From contig NC_064678.1 in assembly GCF_023278565.1 (NCBI RefSeq), forward strand, positions 1,302,001-1,366,000: DNA of 64,000 nt, in the 5' to 3' direction. Every line of letters begins with the position of its first letter. Positions within the stretch are counted from its first letter, which is position 1. The notes under the pieces are model-generated. The model searched no databases and was not told where the DNA came from. It worked only from the letters and a program-made list of their open reading frames with translations. Below are positions 13,401 to 25,717 of this stretch, piece by piece. Origin of the DNA: Colletotrichum lupini (Eukaryota; Ascomycota; Sordariomycetes; Glomerellales; Glomerellaceae). The position numbers and the translations under genes were made by a program.

Positions 13401-16400
13401 CGTATAATAGGAAAGGAAAAGAGGCTAGATATAGTAATCGCTAATAAAAAGGCTTAGATTTATTAAATAGGTAGAGATTTAACTTACGGGTAGGGTAATA
13501 AGAGAGGTAATACTATATTTATAAAAAGGATAGATATTAATTAAGTAACTATTCTAAAAAAGAGCGTACTAAATTATATAAATAGTATAAAAAGTTAAGG
13601 GTAGTAGATAGTAAAACTAGCCCTCGTTAGTTTAATTAATTCCTTATTATATATAAGGGTAGATCCGGGGGTACGGAACCTAGTAATAGTAATTAAAGTA
13701 GTAGCTTAAAGTATATACCCCCTATAAGAGATTTAGAAAATAAGGAAGATCTTACTTCTTATACTAATAAATTAGATTATAACGAAATTAACGATATTAA
13801 TTACTCTTTTTTTACTTTATTAGCTTCTAGAGGATATACGAGGCTAAACGAATAGAGAGTAGTAAAAGCTTTTAATAAGTAGGCTTTTATTTACGAATAG
13901 TAAGGGAAGGTCCCTTAGATAACGGATATAAAAGCGGCTAAAAAGGCAAATCTAATAGGGCCGAAGCCTATTCTCTTAACGATTAAAGAAAAGACGCTAT
14001 TTCTTTTAATATTTAAAAAGAAAGAATATAGTACTAAGTAAATCTAGGGGTAGCTAGAGGGGCCCTTTTTATACTACTTAGATCCCTCGAATACTAAGCT
14101 TATATAAGTATTCTACGTAAGTAAAAGGTACGGCCTAGACGATTTTTATAAGATTATCCTAAATATTAGGGTATTATAATAGTTAATTAGAAGAAAAGAG
14201 TAATTCTAAGCGCTATAAAAAATCGCGCTAATAATACTTAATACGTTAACGGCGGGTATTATAAAGATTAGTTTCGGTCTAAGTAAGGAAATCGTTACCC
14301 TAAGTATAATAGAAGTAGAGACGTACTTCGGAACGATAACTTTTTATATTTTACTTATTAATACTCTATTTCTCTTATATTTAAAAGATATAGATCGACT
14401 AGGTATTATATTTAATAATACGAGGAATAGAATCTCTAGCGGTAAGTATTTTAAAATAGTCGAACAATAATAGGGGTATATATTTATAAAGCTTATTAAT
14501 AATACGAAGTTAATTAATTACTTAATAGAAAGTAAGCTTAGAAGATTATACTAAAGATTCGGGTACCCGTCGGTTACGAGGCTATATAACCTCTTAAAGT
14601 AATTAGGTAATAATAATATCGAAATAGAGGTGCTAGAGTAGTTAACGAAAGTATGCTACTAATGCTAAATAAATACGCAGAGCCTACGTAAATTTAAGTT
14701 TAAATTACGTAATAAGCTTAACTTTAACTAGGAAATCGTCGTTAATATTTTCTATTTAAATAGTTAGTTAGTATTATATATAATTAACGTAGCTATATCC
14801 TTTTAAATAGGGTAATTCCTTTAGGATTTATAAGTAAAGATAGTATAAGTAGCCCTATAAAAAAGCTAAATCGATATATACTAGGGACTACTAAACGGCA
14901 TTAGAACTAACGCTAGTACTAGCTTTAAGTTAGTAAAATTTAGGGATAATACGACGGCCTACGGTATATAGCTAAAAGTCGTACCCGTTAAAGCGCACTA
15001 TAGTATTAAAAAAGTAAAAAGGGTATATTAGTAATTAAAAAGGGCGTTTAGAATAATTAAAAAGGAAAATCCGGATTTTACTAACGACGAATGCTTCTAA
15101 ATAGTACTTAAATGCTATAACGATACTATAGGGCCTAACGGACTTATCTTAACGCTATTAGTATTTAGAGTATATTTAAGAACGACCTTAGCCTCGCTAT
15201 TATTATTAAGTATAAGCTAACGAGCCTAAGTAATTAAAAAAGTAATACGGGTACTGCGCGAAGTAAGTATAAGAAGGTAAATTAACGAGGTAATTACTAT
15301 ATATAATAGGCCCGATATAGGGGGTAATTTAGATATACTACTAAATTTGGATATATAAGTATAGTGCGAAATTACCTAATAGTAGGCTAGGCTATATAAA
15401 TTAATTTTTATTAACGAGCGCTCTTATATAGTTATGAGAAATTGCGACTAGCTATGTAAAATATTAATTACGGTAGTTAGACTATACTATATAGATCTTA
15501 ACGAGGTAATTTTTAACTTATAAGAAGAAAAAGAGCTAGGGGAAACTATATAACCCGTAGTAAAAGTATAGAAAATTATCCTTAACGAAATTGTTATAGT
15601 AATATTAATAAACGACGAGGAAAAAGAAATTACTAAAAGGGTACTAATACTACTAGTAAGACGTCGTAAAAGACTACGACGGTAAGCCCTAACGTAGCAA
15701 TTTATTATTAATAATAAGGTAATTAATACTTTTTATATAATAAAAAAGAAAGCCGATTTTAAGTTAGTAGTTAAACTACGTAAAGAAGGCGTAATTATAA
15801 CTATTAAAAAGCTATATAAGGGATTAGATCTTATCGAAGTAAATACTCTTTACAATCGAGGGGTCTATCGATTTATTTTATATAACTTAAAAAAATATAT
15901 AAACCTCTATATATTTAAATTATGAATAGTTCGTAAGATTAAAAGGAAAGGAATACCCTAGCCGTATAAGAAGTTTAGATATATAATTTAGGGGTACGGT
16001 AACGTTAAAAAAGCGATGCTATTTATATAATTACTTATTATATAGCGCTATAGCTAACGATTAATAATAGTATTAATAGTATTATTACGGAAGAAGGGAT
16101 ATAAGATTTAGAGCTATAATATTACCTAGGCTTATACTTAATCGGCCACAGGGCTTATAAGGAAAATCCTAGCTTATTTACCGAAAGAAATAGTTAATAA
16201 GTACTTAGAAAGCACGATTATTAAAGTACTTAAGCTACTATATAGGCTCGCAAAATTAGGTACTTATTAGTAAGCTACTTATTACGATTTTTATATTAAT
16301 TAACTATTAATAGTTACTTTTACGTACGACCCGTACTTATTAGTTACGGAGTACGAAGGCGATTAATTTAGGACTATTAGAATATAGACTAACGATATAT

Positions 16401-17451
16401 TAGGCCTATTTAATATTAATTTTATAAAAAAGGAAGATAAGGAGCTTTAGAAAGCGGGCTTCGTAATAAAGCTAAAAGAGGTTTTTATAATAAATAACCC
16501 CCTAGTATTTAATAGCGGGATTTTTATAATTAAAAAGGAAACTATTATTTTTTAATAAAAGGGGTAGGGCGAGAAGATTAACTTTATTAATCTAAATATA
16601 ACTAACGTTAAGAAGCGGTATAAAGCTAAGCTCGCGCGAGGGGTATATATTATAAATATTTATTAACCTAAAGTAATTTTTAATTATACTAAGGTAGCGT
16701 AGGCTATAGATTTAACGAAATAAAACGTCGAGGTATTTAATAAGTAACTTAAGTAGTAATAGATAAATCTTAATCGAGGTCTTATTTATTACTTAATCGA
16801 CTTTATAACTAATAAGCTCTATGTTTTTATTAATAAGTTATTTATAAATAATAACGACCTTATTTCGTAATTAGAGTATATTATTATTTTAGCTAACGAG
16901 AGTATAGGTAAGAGCGAATTTATTATATATAGTAATATAATTTATTACTCGTTAACTAAAAGTAAATAGGTAACGAGAAGTGTATTAGTATCAGAGGTTT
17001 ATAATATAATTAACGGCGTTAACCTCTCTTATATAATTTTAATAACGCTAAGGAAGATTACTAATTAAATTAGCTTTTTACCTATTTTAACGGTTATTTA
17101 TACCGATTCTTACTCATTATACGAATACTTTATTAAATTAGGAACGACGAAGGAAAAGAGGCTTATAATTAATATTATAGCCCTTAGGTAATCGTACGAA
17201 AGGCGTAAAATACTTAAGATCCGTTAGATTAATAATAAAAATAACCTCGTAGATACTTTTATAAAAGTAGTATTAAATAAGGGATTAGAGTAATTCGTAA
17301 GTAGTAGAAAAGTTATTATATAAATAGAGGGATAGGTTATATAAAAAGAGTAAAAAAAAAGGGGAAAAGGAGACGACTTAGTAAACGGGCCCGAGGTTAA
17401 ATTATACCTCTAACTATAGTAGTTAAATTAATAAAAAAAAGAGAAAGTTAG

Positions 17452-17653
17452 TATTAAATTAAAAATTTAATTCGACCGCGGCGTACGGCCGACTACGTAG
17501 GGGCTAATTAGGGGCCCTATTTACGATTATTATAACTAGCCTAACTTATAGTTAGAACCTCCTTCTTATACTTACGTAGATATTTATATAGTTTAATTAA
17601 TCTCTTCGTTAACTACGGTTCGAACTAACTACCCTGTAATAGGGATACTAACA
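17452..17653 (+). repeat. 3' LTR of copia copy 2
   Basis: 202 bp ending ATACTAACA, the only one of the four LTRs that keeps the canonical CA end. The ATAGT target duplication follows directly. Confidence 0.88.
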
Positions 17654-17786
17654 ATAGTCATCGACATTCTAACACTGAAAGTCTTTAGCCTACGGATATA
17701 TCAGACACGCTTTATCAATCAGGCCCCCTTGTTCTGTAGAAAAGTTTACAACCTGAGACAACCTATTAAGTCGACAAAAATAAACC

Positions 17787-18910
17787 ATGACTGCGGCTAC
17801 CCTGAAGAACATTGCCGTTATTGGAGTAAGCCACACTCAACCTACTCTTTACAGATTGCATGAGCCACGCATCGTGGATCCCTCGTTTCCCCTTTGCCCC
17901 TACACTACGGATACACTACCCTTACACTACTAAACGTTTACGGTTACTCCGTACCCCTAATAAAGCCTAACATAGGCAGCCCGATCAAACTGCACTGCAC
18001 TGACCACTGTACCACCCATCCCATACTTACTACCCGACGTTAGGGCACCGGCGACCTCGGGCATGTCATAGTCGACCAACTCGCTGCCGCCGGCATCTTT
18101 AACCTTGTCGTCATCACCCGGGGTTCCAACGCCAAGACCTTCCCCCCGGGAGTAAAGACTGTCGCAGCCGACTATGAATCATTGGACGACTTGACCGTTG
18201 CTTTCCGTGGGTTTGACGCCGTCGTCTGCGTCGTTCCAGGCCACCTCGAAGCCCTCCTCTTGCGCATCCTTGAGGCTGCCATCGCCGCCGAGGTAAAGCG
18301 CTTCATTCCCTCGGAGTTCGGCTCCGACCATCGGAATCCGAGTGCGCGATCCGTACCCCTCTCAGCTTCCAAGATTCGAGTCGACGAGGCGCTCCAGAAG
18401 GCGGCTGAGGCAGGGCGAATTGAGTATACCAGCATCCTCGGCGGGCCCTGGATCGAATGGATCATGACTTGCGACACCGGCATGTGCCTCCCCAAACGCA
18501 AATTCTACATCCACGAGGACGGCAACGTCCGATTTGGGCTGAGCACGCGCAAGGCGTTTGGCAACGCGGTTGTGGGTGTGCTCAAACGACCCGACGCGAC
18601 CAGGAACCAGATCTTGACGATCGAGGTGATCAACCTGACGCAGAACCGGATCATGGAGCTAGTCAAGGAAGCTCTGCCCGATATAGACATTGAAGTCATC
18701 AACGTCAGCACGAAGGAGCGCTACGAGCGGGGCGTGCAGAAGCTCCTCTCTGGGGTTTTTGACGCGTCCGTCATCGAAGATATCGTCTTGCGATTCGTCT
18801 ATGACCCAGAGCTCCAGCTCACTTTTGACACAAATGCCACCAACGAACTGCTCGGGGTCCAGAGGATGACCGAGGCGGAATTCAAGGAGCTTGTCAAGAC
18901 CTTGGCATAA
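17787..18910 (+). CDS. NmrA-like / isoflavone-reductase-like NAD(P)-binding protein
   Basis: Two exons, 17787-17825 and 18044-18910, give 301 residues. The 218-bp intron (GTAAGC...TTAG) falls inside the dinucleotide-binding loop: exon 1 ends with VIG and exon 2 starts with GTGDLG, together making the GxxGxxG motif of an atypical short-chain dehydrogenase Rossmann fold. Further family hallmarks are RFIPSEFGSDH and SASKIRVDEAL in the middle and a C-terminal helical region. Members are cytosolic NAD(P)H-dependent reductases of phenylpropanoid-like substrates or redox-sensing regulators. The substrate here cannot be told. The ATG lies only about 130 bp from the RIP-mutated LTR, so its promoter is either very short or partly inside the element. 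The frame is intact with no sign of RIP. Confidence 0.88.
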
Positions 18911-20003
18911 GATGGCTCAGAGATTGACGCTTCCGCGCGCGAGCTCCTACACATAAAATCCGACGGGATTCAGTGCCGGTGCCTTGCCACGCGAGTAAGC
19001 TCCTCATTAAGCTAGCTGTCATTGGCTAAATGTCATAGTAGACTCTAGAGGCTAGGGTCGCAATCTGACCAAGCAGACTAGGCGAATACCACTACACCTG
19101 AACAGTGCAAGTTAACCTGAAGAACTATCAGCCCAGTGTCTACCCATCTTTTTATCCCATTGTCAAAAAGCATAGCGGAAGCGCTAACCTCTTTTGGTAA
19201 TCTATGCGTCTTTAGGCCCAAGTCTCTAGGGCCTTTGCCGTAGAGGCCTTGGGTTTGGCTTGGTTTGTTAGAGTTGGCCGTGAGCACCGACCTCCGATGG
19301 ATTTTTGGGTTTTCTCCTTTGTCACCCTTTTTTCCCTCTTTTCTCTTTACGCTTCGCCGGTAAGTGGGTGGAAGGTTCCCGAGCGACCCGCACGACAGAC
19401 TTGACACAGGGCGGTCAGATGAAGCTTAAATCAAAGACAGCCGCAGCGCCAACACCCTCCAAGTGCCGGCCGGATGGTACTATGACCGGACTTGGTGAAC
19501 CGTGGCGCCGTACGCCGTCCAGTCAGCCTTACACATCAACCACAAACAGACTAATTAACGCCATGACACGCAACGGGAATAAGGGATGGATGGCCAAACA
19601 TCTTCTTTTTTCGATCTATTCTCATACGTTGCCTCTGCCCGTCCACCTCGGGTGGACGGGCAGGCAAAGCATCGGACGTAGAGCCAGTCTAAAGCGTCCG
19701 TTGGCGAGATAAATGTAGCCTGAAACTGTAACGGGCATGTAAGCTGAAAAGCTATGTCGTTTGTATCGGCGCGTAAGACCCAACTCGTCTGAAACCAAAA
19801 AAGAGTCCCACGGACGGCGCAACGTGTAGTCGTCGGTAAATACGTGGTCTCATTGGTCAGTACCAAGATCTAGTAATGTACAATAAGCCTCCCCCCTTTT
19901 GCCCAAATGCTATATACATCTATAAGTATACTATTCTTTTCTTCAACAAGAACTCGGAACTTTGTGCGCTCTGTGCATACTACCCGCGTTCAGCACAGCT
20001 GCC
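18911..20003. other. Convergent intergenic region between NmrA-like and MFS genes
   Basis: Both neighbouring genes end towards this 1.1-kb stretch, so it holds their 3' ends. ORFs here show no domains. The only marked structure is the perfect inverted repeat at 19635-19663. Confidence 0.5.
19635..19663. repeat. Perfect 13-bp inverted repeat (hairpin)
   Basis: CTGCCCGTCCACC and its exact reverse complement are separated by TCG. The stem is very GC-rich and would fold strongly as RNA. It lies between two convergent genes, about 720 bp after one stop codon and about 340 bp after the other. Function unknown. Confidence 0.7.
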
Positions 20004-22101
20004 TTAGTAAGTGTAGCGGAACGACTTGTTCTCCTTGTCAGTCATTGACTGCCAGTTCTCGGGGGCCATGTAGGCGTCCTCGGACTGCTTGATGGCACCG
20101 CGGCGCTTGTTCTCGTAGCGGTAGTAGGCGTACAGCGCCAGGGTGACGACGGCGCAGCCGGCCTGGGTGCCCATGACGGCGATCTTGGCCGGGCGGTACT
20201 CGGGCGCGTCCTTGGCCTGGAAGGTCTGGGGTCCGATGATGTTGCCGAGCGAGAAGGAGCCGGAGACGATGGCGGCAGCAAAGGCACGCTTGGTGGCACC
20301 TCCAAAGTTGGCGGCAGTCCACTGCATGTTATGTCAGTCTAATGTCCACAGAGCTACCATGTAGTCTACGGTCTTTTGAGACGCAAACATCTCGCGACTC
20401 GGAGGTGTACTTACGGCGTAGAAGACGGTCAAGGGGGCAACGACGGCGTTGACGAGGTAGATGCCGGCCAAGCAACCAGAGCGGTTGCTAACGGGAAGGA
20501 AAGACATCAGAGCGCCACCAATGATGCTGAGCAGGGTTAGTATTTTGCTTTTTCTTCGGACGCTAGATTCACTATTGACTCACGCTGGGATGATGCAGGC
20601 GACGATCCAAGCCCACCGGTTGGACGTGTGACGAATTCCGTATCCGACGAGAAGAGTGAAGAAGATGCTCACAACACCGGAAGGCATGTTCATCAGAGCG
20701 GCGTGCTTGGAGTCGTAGCCGAGGTTGCGGATGAGAGTGGCAGAGTAGGTCGTGACAACACCGCTGGAAACGGACAGCTGCGTAAAAGGGGTCAGCGGGT
20801 TTCGAACTACACATCTTCTGGAGCTACACGGGACATAACGCACGAGAACGACGGCGACGACCATGAGGTACATCTGGGGGTCCATGAGAGCCTCGAGGAT
20901 CTGCTTGGGGCGGAACTTGCGGCTCTCGATACCGGTCTGGTTGACGCTGACGTGCTTCAGCAGGGCAACCTTCTCGGTGTCGCTCAGCCAGCGGGCCTGC
21001 ATGGGCGTGTCCGGGACGAAGAGGACGGTGCAGATGCCGATGGTGACGGTCAGGCAGCCGAGGACGACAAACATGATGCGCCAGCCGGCGAGGCCCGCGC
21101 CGGGAGCGATGTGCTGGAAGCTGTAGGAGATGGCGCCGCCGAGGATCTGGCCGAGGCCGAGACCCAGGTACCAGAAGGAGAAGCGCGGGGCCTGCTCGGA
21201 CTTGGTGTACCACTGGGCGCTGATGAGCATCAGGGAGGGGCCGATGGTGGCCTCGAAGATACCCAGGAAGACACGGGAGACGAGTAGTGACTGGTAGTTG
21301 TGGGCGGCGGCACCGCAGGCGGTCGCGGTGCCCCAGAGGATGACGTTGAGGCCCAACCACTTGGCCGCGGGGACCATCTGGAGGAAGTAGACTGTTGAAG
21401 GAGGTTGTGTCAGTCTCAATGTCTCTTATTTTCCTTTTGAAAACTGCTCATGATCCGAGTCTTGATGATTCGTGTCTCTCCAACGTTCGAGTTCCTCCAT
21501 CGCCCTCCAAGCGTCTCCAGAGTTTCCACATCGTTCGAGTCTCTCTTTTCTTGCTTTTCTTCCGGTGATATGGGGAATAAGATGGGGTAAGGCTTACTGT
21601 TGGGAACCTCAAAGCAAAGAAGACCGACAAAGAGGAAGGTTGCAATGTTGGAGAACTCGTTGCCGACGAGCTTCAGGTCCTTGCTCAAGCCCATGACGGC
21701 GGCGTACTACATTATCAGATATCACATTAGCATTGGGTCGCGTGGTGACCTTGTGAGAGACAAAGCCAGGTCACAAAAGCAAGTACGCCGCTCAAACATG
21801 AGCTGGATGAGAGAGAGGTTGTAGTGGGAAGAGAGATCTTGGAAGACCACGTGGAAGGACTCACGTTGAGAATGACCTTGTCCAGGAACTGCATGGTGTA
21901 GCAGAGAAACATGAGGGGGACAAGGCGCCAGTCGATCTTGCGTCTGAGCGCCTTCATGTCCACGGAGCTTGTGTCGGTGCCGGCATCGCGATGGTCGTTG
22001 AGGAACTTCCACGCGGCGTCGATGTTGCCCGTATCAGCGCGAGAGTCGGACGAGGCGGCCGAGCTCTCAAAGTCCTGAGGGTTCTTCTCGTCCACGGACA
22101 T
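20004..22101 (-). CDS. MFS transporter, Dal5-like anion:cation symporter family
   Basis: Six exons in phase: 22101-21865, 21706-21598, 21391-20844, 20777-20584, 20526-20415 and 20321-20004. They give 505 residues. The N-terminal tail is hydrophilic and acidic. The first membrane segment (WRLVPLMFLCYTMQFLDKVILN) runs across an intron into YAAVMGLSKDLKL, a hallmark of the allantoate permease (Dal5/Tna1-like) group. Twelve hydrophobic segments are expected; the central loop (PDTPMQARWLSDTEK) and WAWIVACIIP segment are typical. The C-terminus is cytosolic. Relatives take up organic anions such as allantoate, nicotinate, pantothenate or biotin at the plasma membrane; which one is not visible. Intron 3 (20843-20778) is 66 bp with no stop, so its retention would insert 22 residues. 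An upstream gap of 3.6 kb leaves ample room for a promoter. Confidence 0.9.
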
Positions 22102-25100
22102 GTTTGCTTTGTATATATGTCTTGTCTTGCTTTAGGCGCCGGTAGGTGTAAGACGGTAGGATAGAATAAGCAAAACAATGGGAAGAGATGTGACCCTTTC
22201 TCGATTACTACCTTAGCACTCAGTAGCGGGAAGGAGATGCCAAAAGCAAAGTTGGCCCGTCGTCTGGTGATCGACGTCGAGGCGCGCACAGGCTTCCGCT
22301 GCGGGACTGAAGGCTAAAGAGGGTTGGATTGGGGGATAGTCGAGATTTTTGATCTGATATCCGCGCAGGTGTCAGATTGAAAAGAAAAAGGTAAAATAAG
22401 TAAAACGGGATGAAGAGGAGGGGAAAGTCGTAATGAAAAGGAGGAAAAGCAACGAGTGACAATAGTTGATGCGACTGATTAGTAGTTCGTCCAGTAAAAG
22501 GGACCCCGCCAGGAGATGTGTACAAGAATGGTATCAGAACCACCACCACACAGTCCACAGGTTACAACACTTGAACAAGAATATCTTGTTGGAACTTGGA
22601 TGATGAGGAACAGCTGCAGGAGAGGAGGAGGGCTAGACAAGACGAGCAACGTGCTACCTGCGTGCTGCAGGTCTCACCTAAGTACATCTCACCCCATGTC
22701 GATGCAGGTATTGTCACTTTTCCCTCCCAAAATCGACCACACCAACAGCTTAGCGTACCGTACGGCGCAGCTCCCCGATCCCCGCCTGCAGTATGCAAGG
22801 TTTGCGTAGTTGGAGCAGGGGACCGGGGGGACCCTAACTCACGAGAAGGAAGACTGGGGCCCGATCCCCGGTGGCCGATGCATGCAACCTGGACCTCCAG
22901 TTCGAGAACGAGGGATATCCGGTCTGGCGAGCGATGGATCTCGACAAGTTACTATGTATGTACATACTCCTCTAGTCTCCTTCTTTGCCCCAAGTACGAG
23001 GTACTCCATAGACAGGTGGAAGTGGTGGCATATCCGTACCTCTCAGGCGAGGACTGGATCTAGATGAAGCCAGAACCCGGCCTGCTACGGCGTGTTCACC
23101 CCATTGAAAGAGGCCCATTGAAGAGGCCCTGTCCCATTCATATCCGGCCGCATCACCTCTTAGCCTATAATCTGTTTGCCAATACCAGTTCGTTTTGCGA
23201 CTTTTGCGACGATTCTGGGACCTCTAAAGCTCTTGGGTTCTCGTCGGCCCGCTCTTCAGAGTGGTTTTGCGCGGGGATCCAGGCTTGATGGCGACCGCAA
23301 ATAAGGGCCCCTCCTCCCCTCTCTATTAGACTGCTTCGCAAGTTATCCCCATCCGCTCATCTGCGGCCTGCTGATTCTTATCGTACATCCGAGTCATCAA
23401 CCCAGAAGACGTCGTCGTGATGTGGCGGGCCAGCGCAGATAGCTGGGAATTTTGAGAGGCCAAGTGGTAATGAGGCAGTGAGGCTCTAAGCTCTCTGCAA
23501 ATGAGAGGGCAGAAAAGGGAAAAAAGTTCTCCTGCGAGCGGGGGCGTTGCGAGAAGACGGGCAGAAATGGGGGCAGTTTTTAATAATGACAAGGCGACAA
23601 GACGGGACGGTCTAGCCGACTTTTACTGGACTTGTCAAAGTGTCAATTTGGCTTCTGCCATCGAACGATGTTAATCTTTGTCGCCTGCTTTGCTGGGGTT
23701 CTAGACACACCAAAAAGACTCAATTGCGTAGGAAGTTCCGCATTACGCACACAACACAGTAGTAGACTTTCGGGAAGAGAAACTTTCCAACTGTCAACCT
23801 TCGCCTCGGCGCCGACACAACAGTCAACAGAGCAGAAAAAGCCAGGGCCACGAACGGTGGAAGTTTGACAGTTACCGTCCGTGGTCCGTTCAGACCTTGC
23901 AAGTTGCCAACGACTTGCAGCAGACGCAATGCCGCTTAGCACCGCCCGCGTCCCTTTACCGTCGCATCTTCTGCTTTTGGCCTAACCTCTCTCACTTCTC
24001 CCCTCCCAAGAACCCCGGTTCGTCGACCGTCGTAGGCTGTTGCACCATGGTACCACGGTTGACGTTGCTAACCCAAGCCAACCGTTGCCTTTCCGTAGTC
24101 GTATTTGGTAACTTCTGAAAGTATTCTCCCGAAGAGCAATTTTGTTCCGTGGAAGTTTTCCTGTCCCGAAGTAACCACACGCATTTTGGAGTCCCACGCC
24201 AGCCACACCCCCCTCCTCTTCGGATGGTACTCCGGACGGCATGATGGAGAACGACCGAAGCCAGCCCAGTCCCGGCCCCAGGAAGAAGAAATAATGTAAT
24301 TCGGAAACCAGACTTGGGAGGCTTGGCAAAGCTTTAAGCGTGTAGCAGCCAGAAACCCAGAAAGAAGACGATGCATCAAATCGCAAGAAAAGGGAACGAT
24401 GCAGCGATGCATTCGCTGCGGAGCCTCTTGCGGTGATCCCCCAAACACTTCGTCTTTCCCGCGCTTCCGTGAGCTACCTTCCTCTTCTTTGGAAGCTTCT
24501 CACATTTCATGCTGCCCAGCGTCACATTCGATTTACGAATAACCCGAAGACAGTCCACCCATCACTGCTGCGTATGGCGTGGCATCACTGTATTTCCCTT
24601 GCCATGGCAACTTTTTCTGGCCGCCGCCCCATGTCCGATGAGTGAAGGTTCCTGGCGGAGCCTGGTCATTGGGCCAGCGGCCGAACATCGAGACATTAAC
24701 AAGGCCATGCCAGCACCAGGCCCCAAAACCCTATCACATTGCACGGATTCCATCCAGACTGGCTCAATCCTTGCGGTGGTTGGGACAGTTTGAGGACCGA
24801 TTGCCTTTGCGAGACAAGGCATCCTAGATTTCCATTTCTGCCTTGTCACTTGTGAGCTTTCTTGACCTGCCCCAAATGTCGTGACCTGCGAGCTTTTCAG
24901 GGCGTCGAAGCAGCAAGGTCAGGCGGGGATACTCTCTCGATTCCCCTCCTCGTAAGGATAGAGCTGGGTAGGCACGTATCCGTACCCCATAGCTTATTCC
25001 TTTCTTTTTGACTTCCCAAAGTTCCCAGAAGCTCGGAGCACGCATACGCAAAGCGGCTGGCTCATATTTTCTTGTTCCTTGTGGATAATGTGATGTTCCT

Positions 25101-25717
25101 AGCTAGCAAAAGGCAAGGTGAAGGGGCCATGCTGCACCACTCATCACACACAGAGTGTTCAGCGCCACGCACATATCCCACGCGCGAGCGGGCGGTAGAA
25201 GACCGCAACGCACCATACGACGTAATAAAGATTAAAGTGGCCAACCGTCCCCCTAGTCTCTGAGCCGTTTAACGTTCGCGGATGCTGTTTGTGTATTACT
25301 ACTCTCCACCAAATTCATAAAGTGTCCCTTGCTTTCGACCTGCAGGCTAGGATCTTATTTTACCAGTCGGCTGGTCGCCTCCCCCCTCCTCTCCATCCTC
25401 GCTTCTCCCCTGAGTCCAAGTCCCCTTAACATCCGCTGGCCTTTTCATTCCTCTCCCCCATTCGAGCCCGGTTTTATACTACGCCGTTGGTCCCGCGTTG
25501 ATTTGGTCTTGGTTTTCTCGTTGGAACTCGGAAACTCGTTGGACGTCAAAATCGTGTTGGTTGCAAGCCACAGTTACACACCACATCGCGGCAACGCTAG
25601 ACGAGTCACGAAAGACCTCGGCGTTCTTCATCGGGAAGTTTGTTGGGCTTGTCTTGGATTTACGACTCAGCGCCACGCAGCCGCTGCAACGACCGTTGTA
25701 TTTTATAAACCGCCGCT
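22102..25717. other. Divergent intergenic region between MFS and SAT4 genes
   Basis: 3.6 kb of GC-balanced, CT-rich DNA between two divergently transcribed genes. I found ORFs up to about 230 codons, but none with a recognisable domain or convincing splice pattern. It probably contains both promoters and 5' leaders. Confidence 0.45.

Larger units (their letters stand above)
10237..17653 (+). mobile_element. RIP-mutated Ty1/copia LTR retrotransposon, copy 2
   Basis: Full-length element of 7417 bp with 202-bp LTRs at 10237-10438 and 17452-17653. It is flanked by a perfect duplication, ATAGT (10232-10236 and 17654-17658). It has the same orientation as copy 1 and is collinear with it. Less-mutated stretches read as integrase at about 14560-15200 (VPVKAHYSIKKVKR), reverse transcriptase from about 15960, and RNase H ending near 17340. 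Gag-like sequence lies upstream. All frames carry many stops and CpA/TpG are strongly depleted. A purine-rich tract (about 17433-17447) precedes the 3' LTR. The 67-codon ORF at 12929-13132 is a chance open patch of the old gag region. The element is not capable of transposition. Confidence 0.9.

Noticed and set aside
20042..20322. Two further minus-strand ORFs rich in Arg, Pro and Ser
   Set aside because: They overlap the last MFS exon in other frames and arise from its high GC content.
20628..21287. 219-codon plus-strand ORF
   Set aside because: It is antisense to the MFS exons; its Asp/Glu/Gly-rich composition is typical of a shadow frame.
22516..23067. ORFs of 85-155 codons between the MFS and SAT4 genes
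   Set aside because: No domains, no consistent splice pattern and overlapping frames on both strands.
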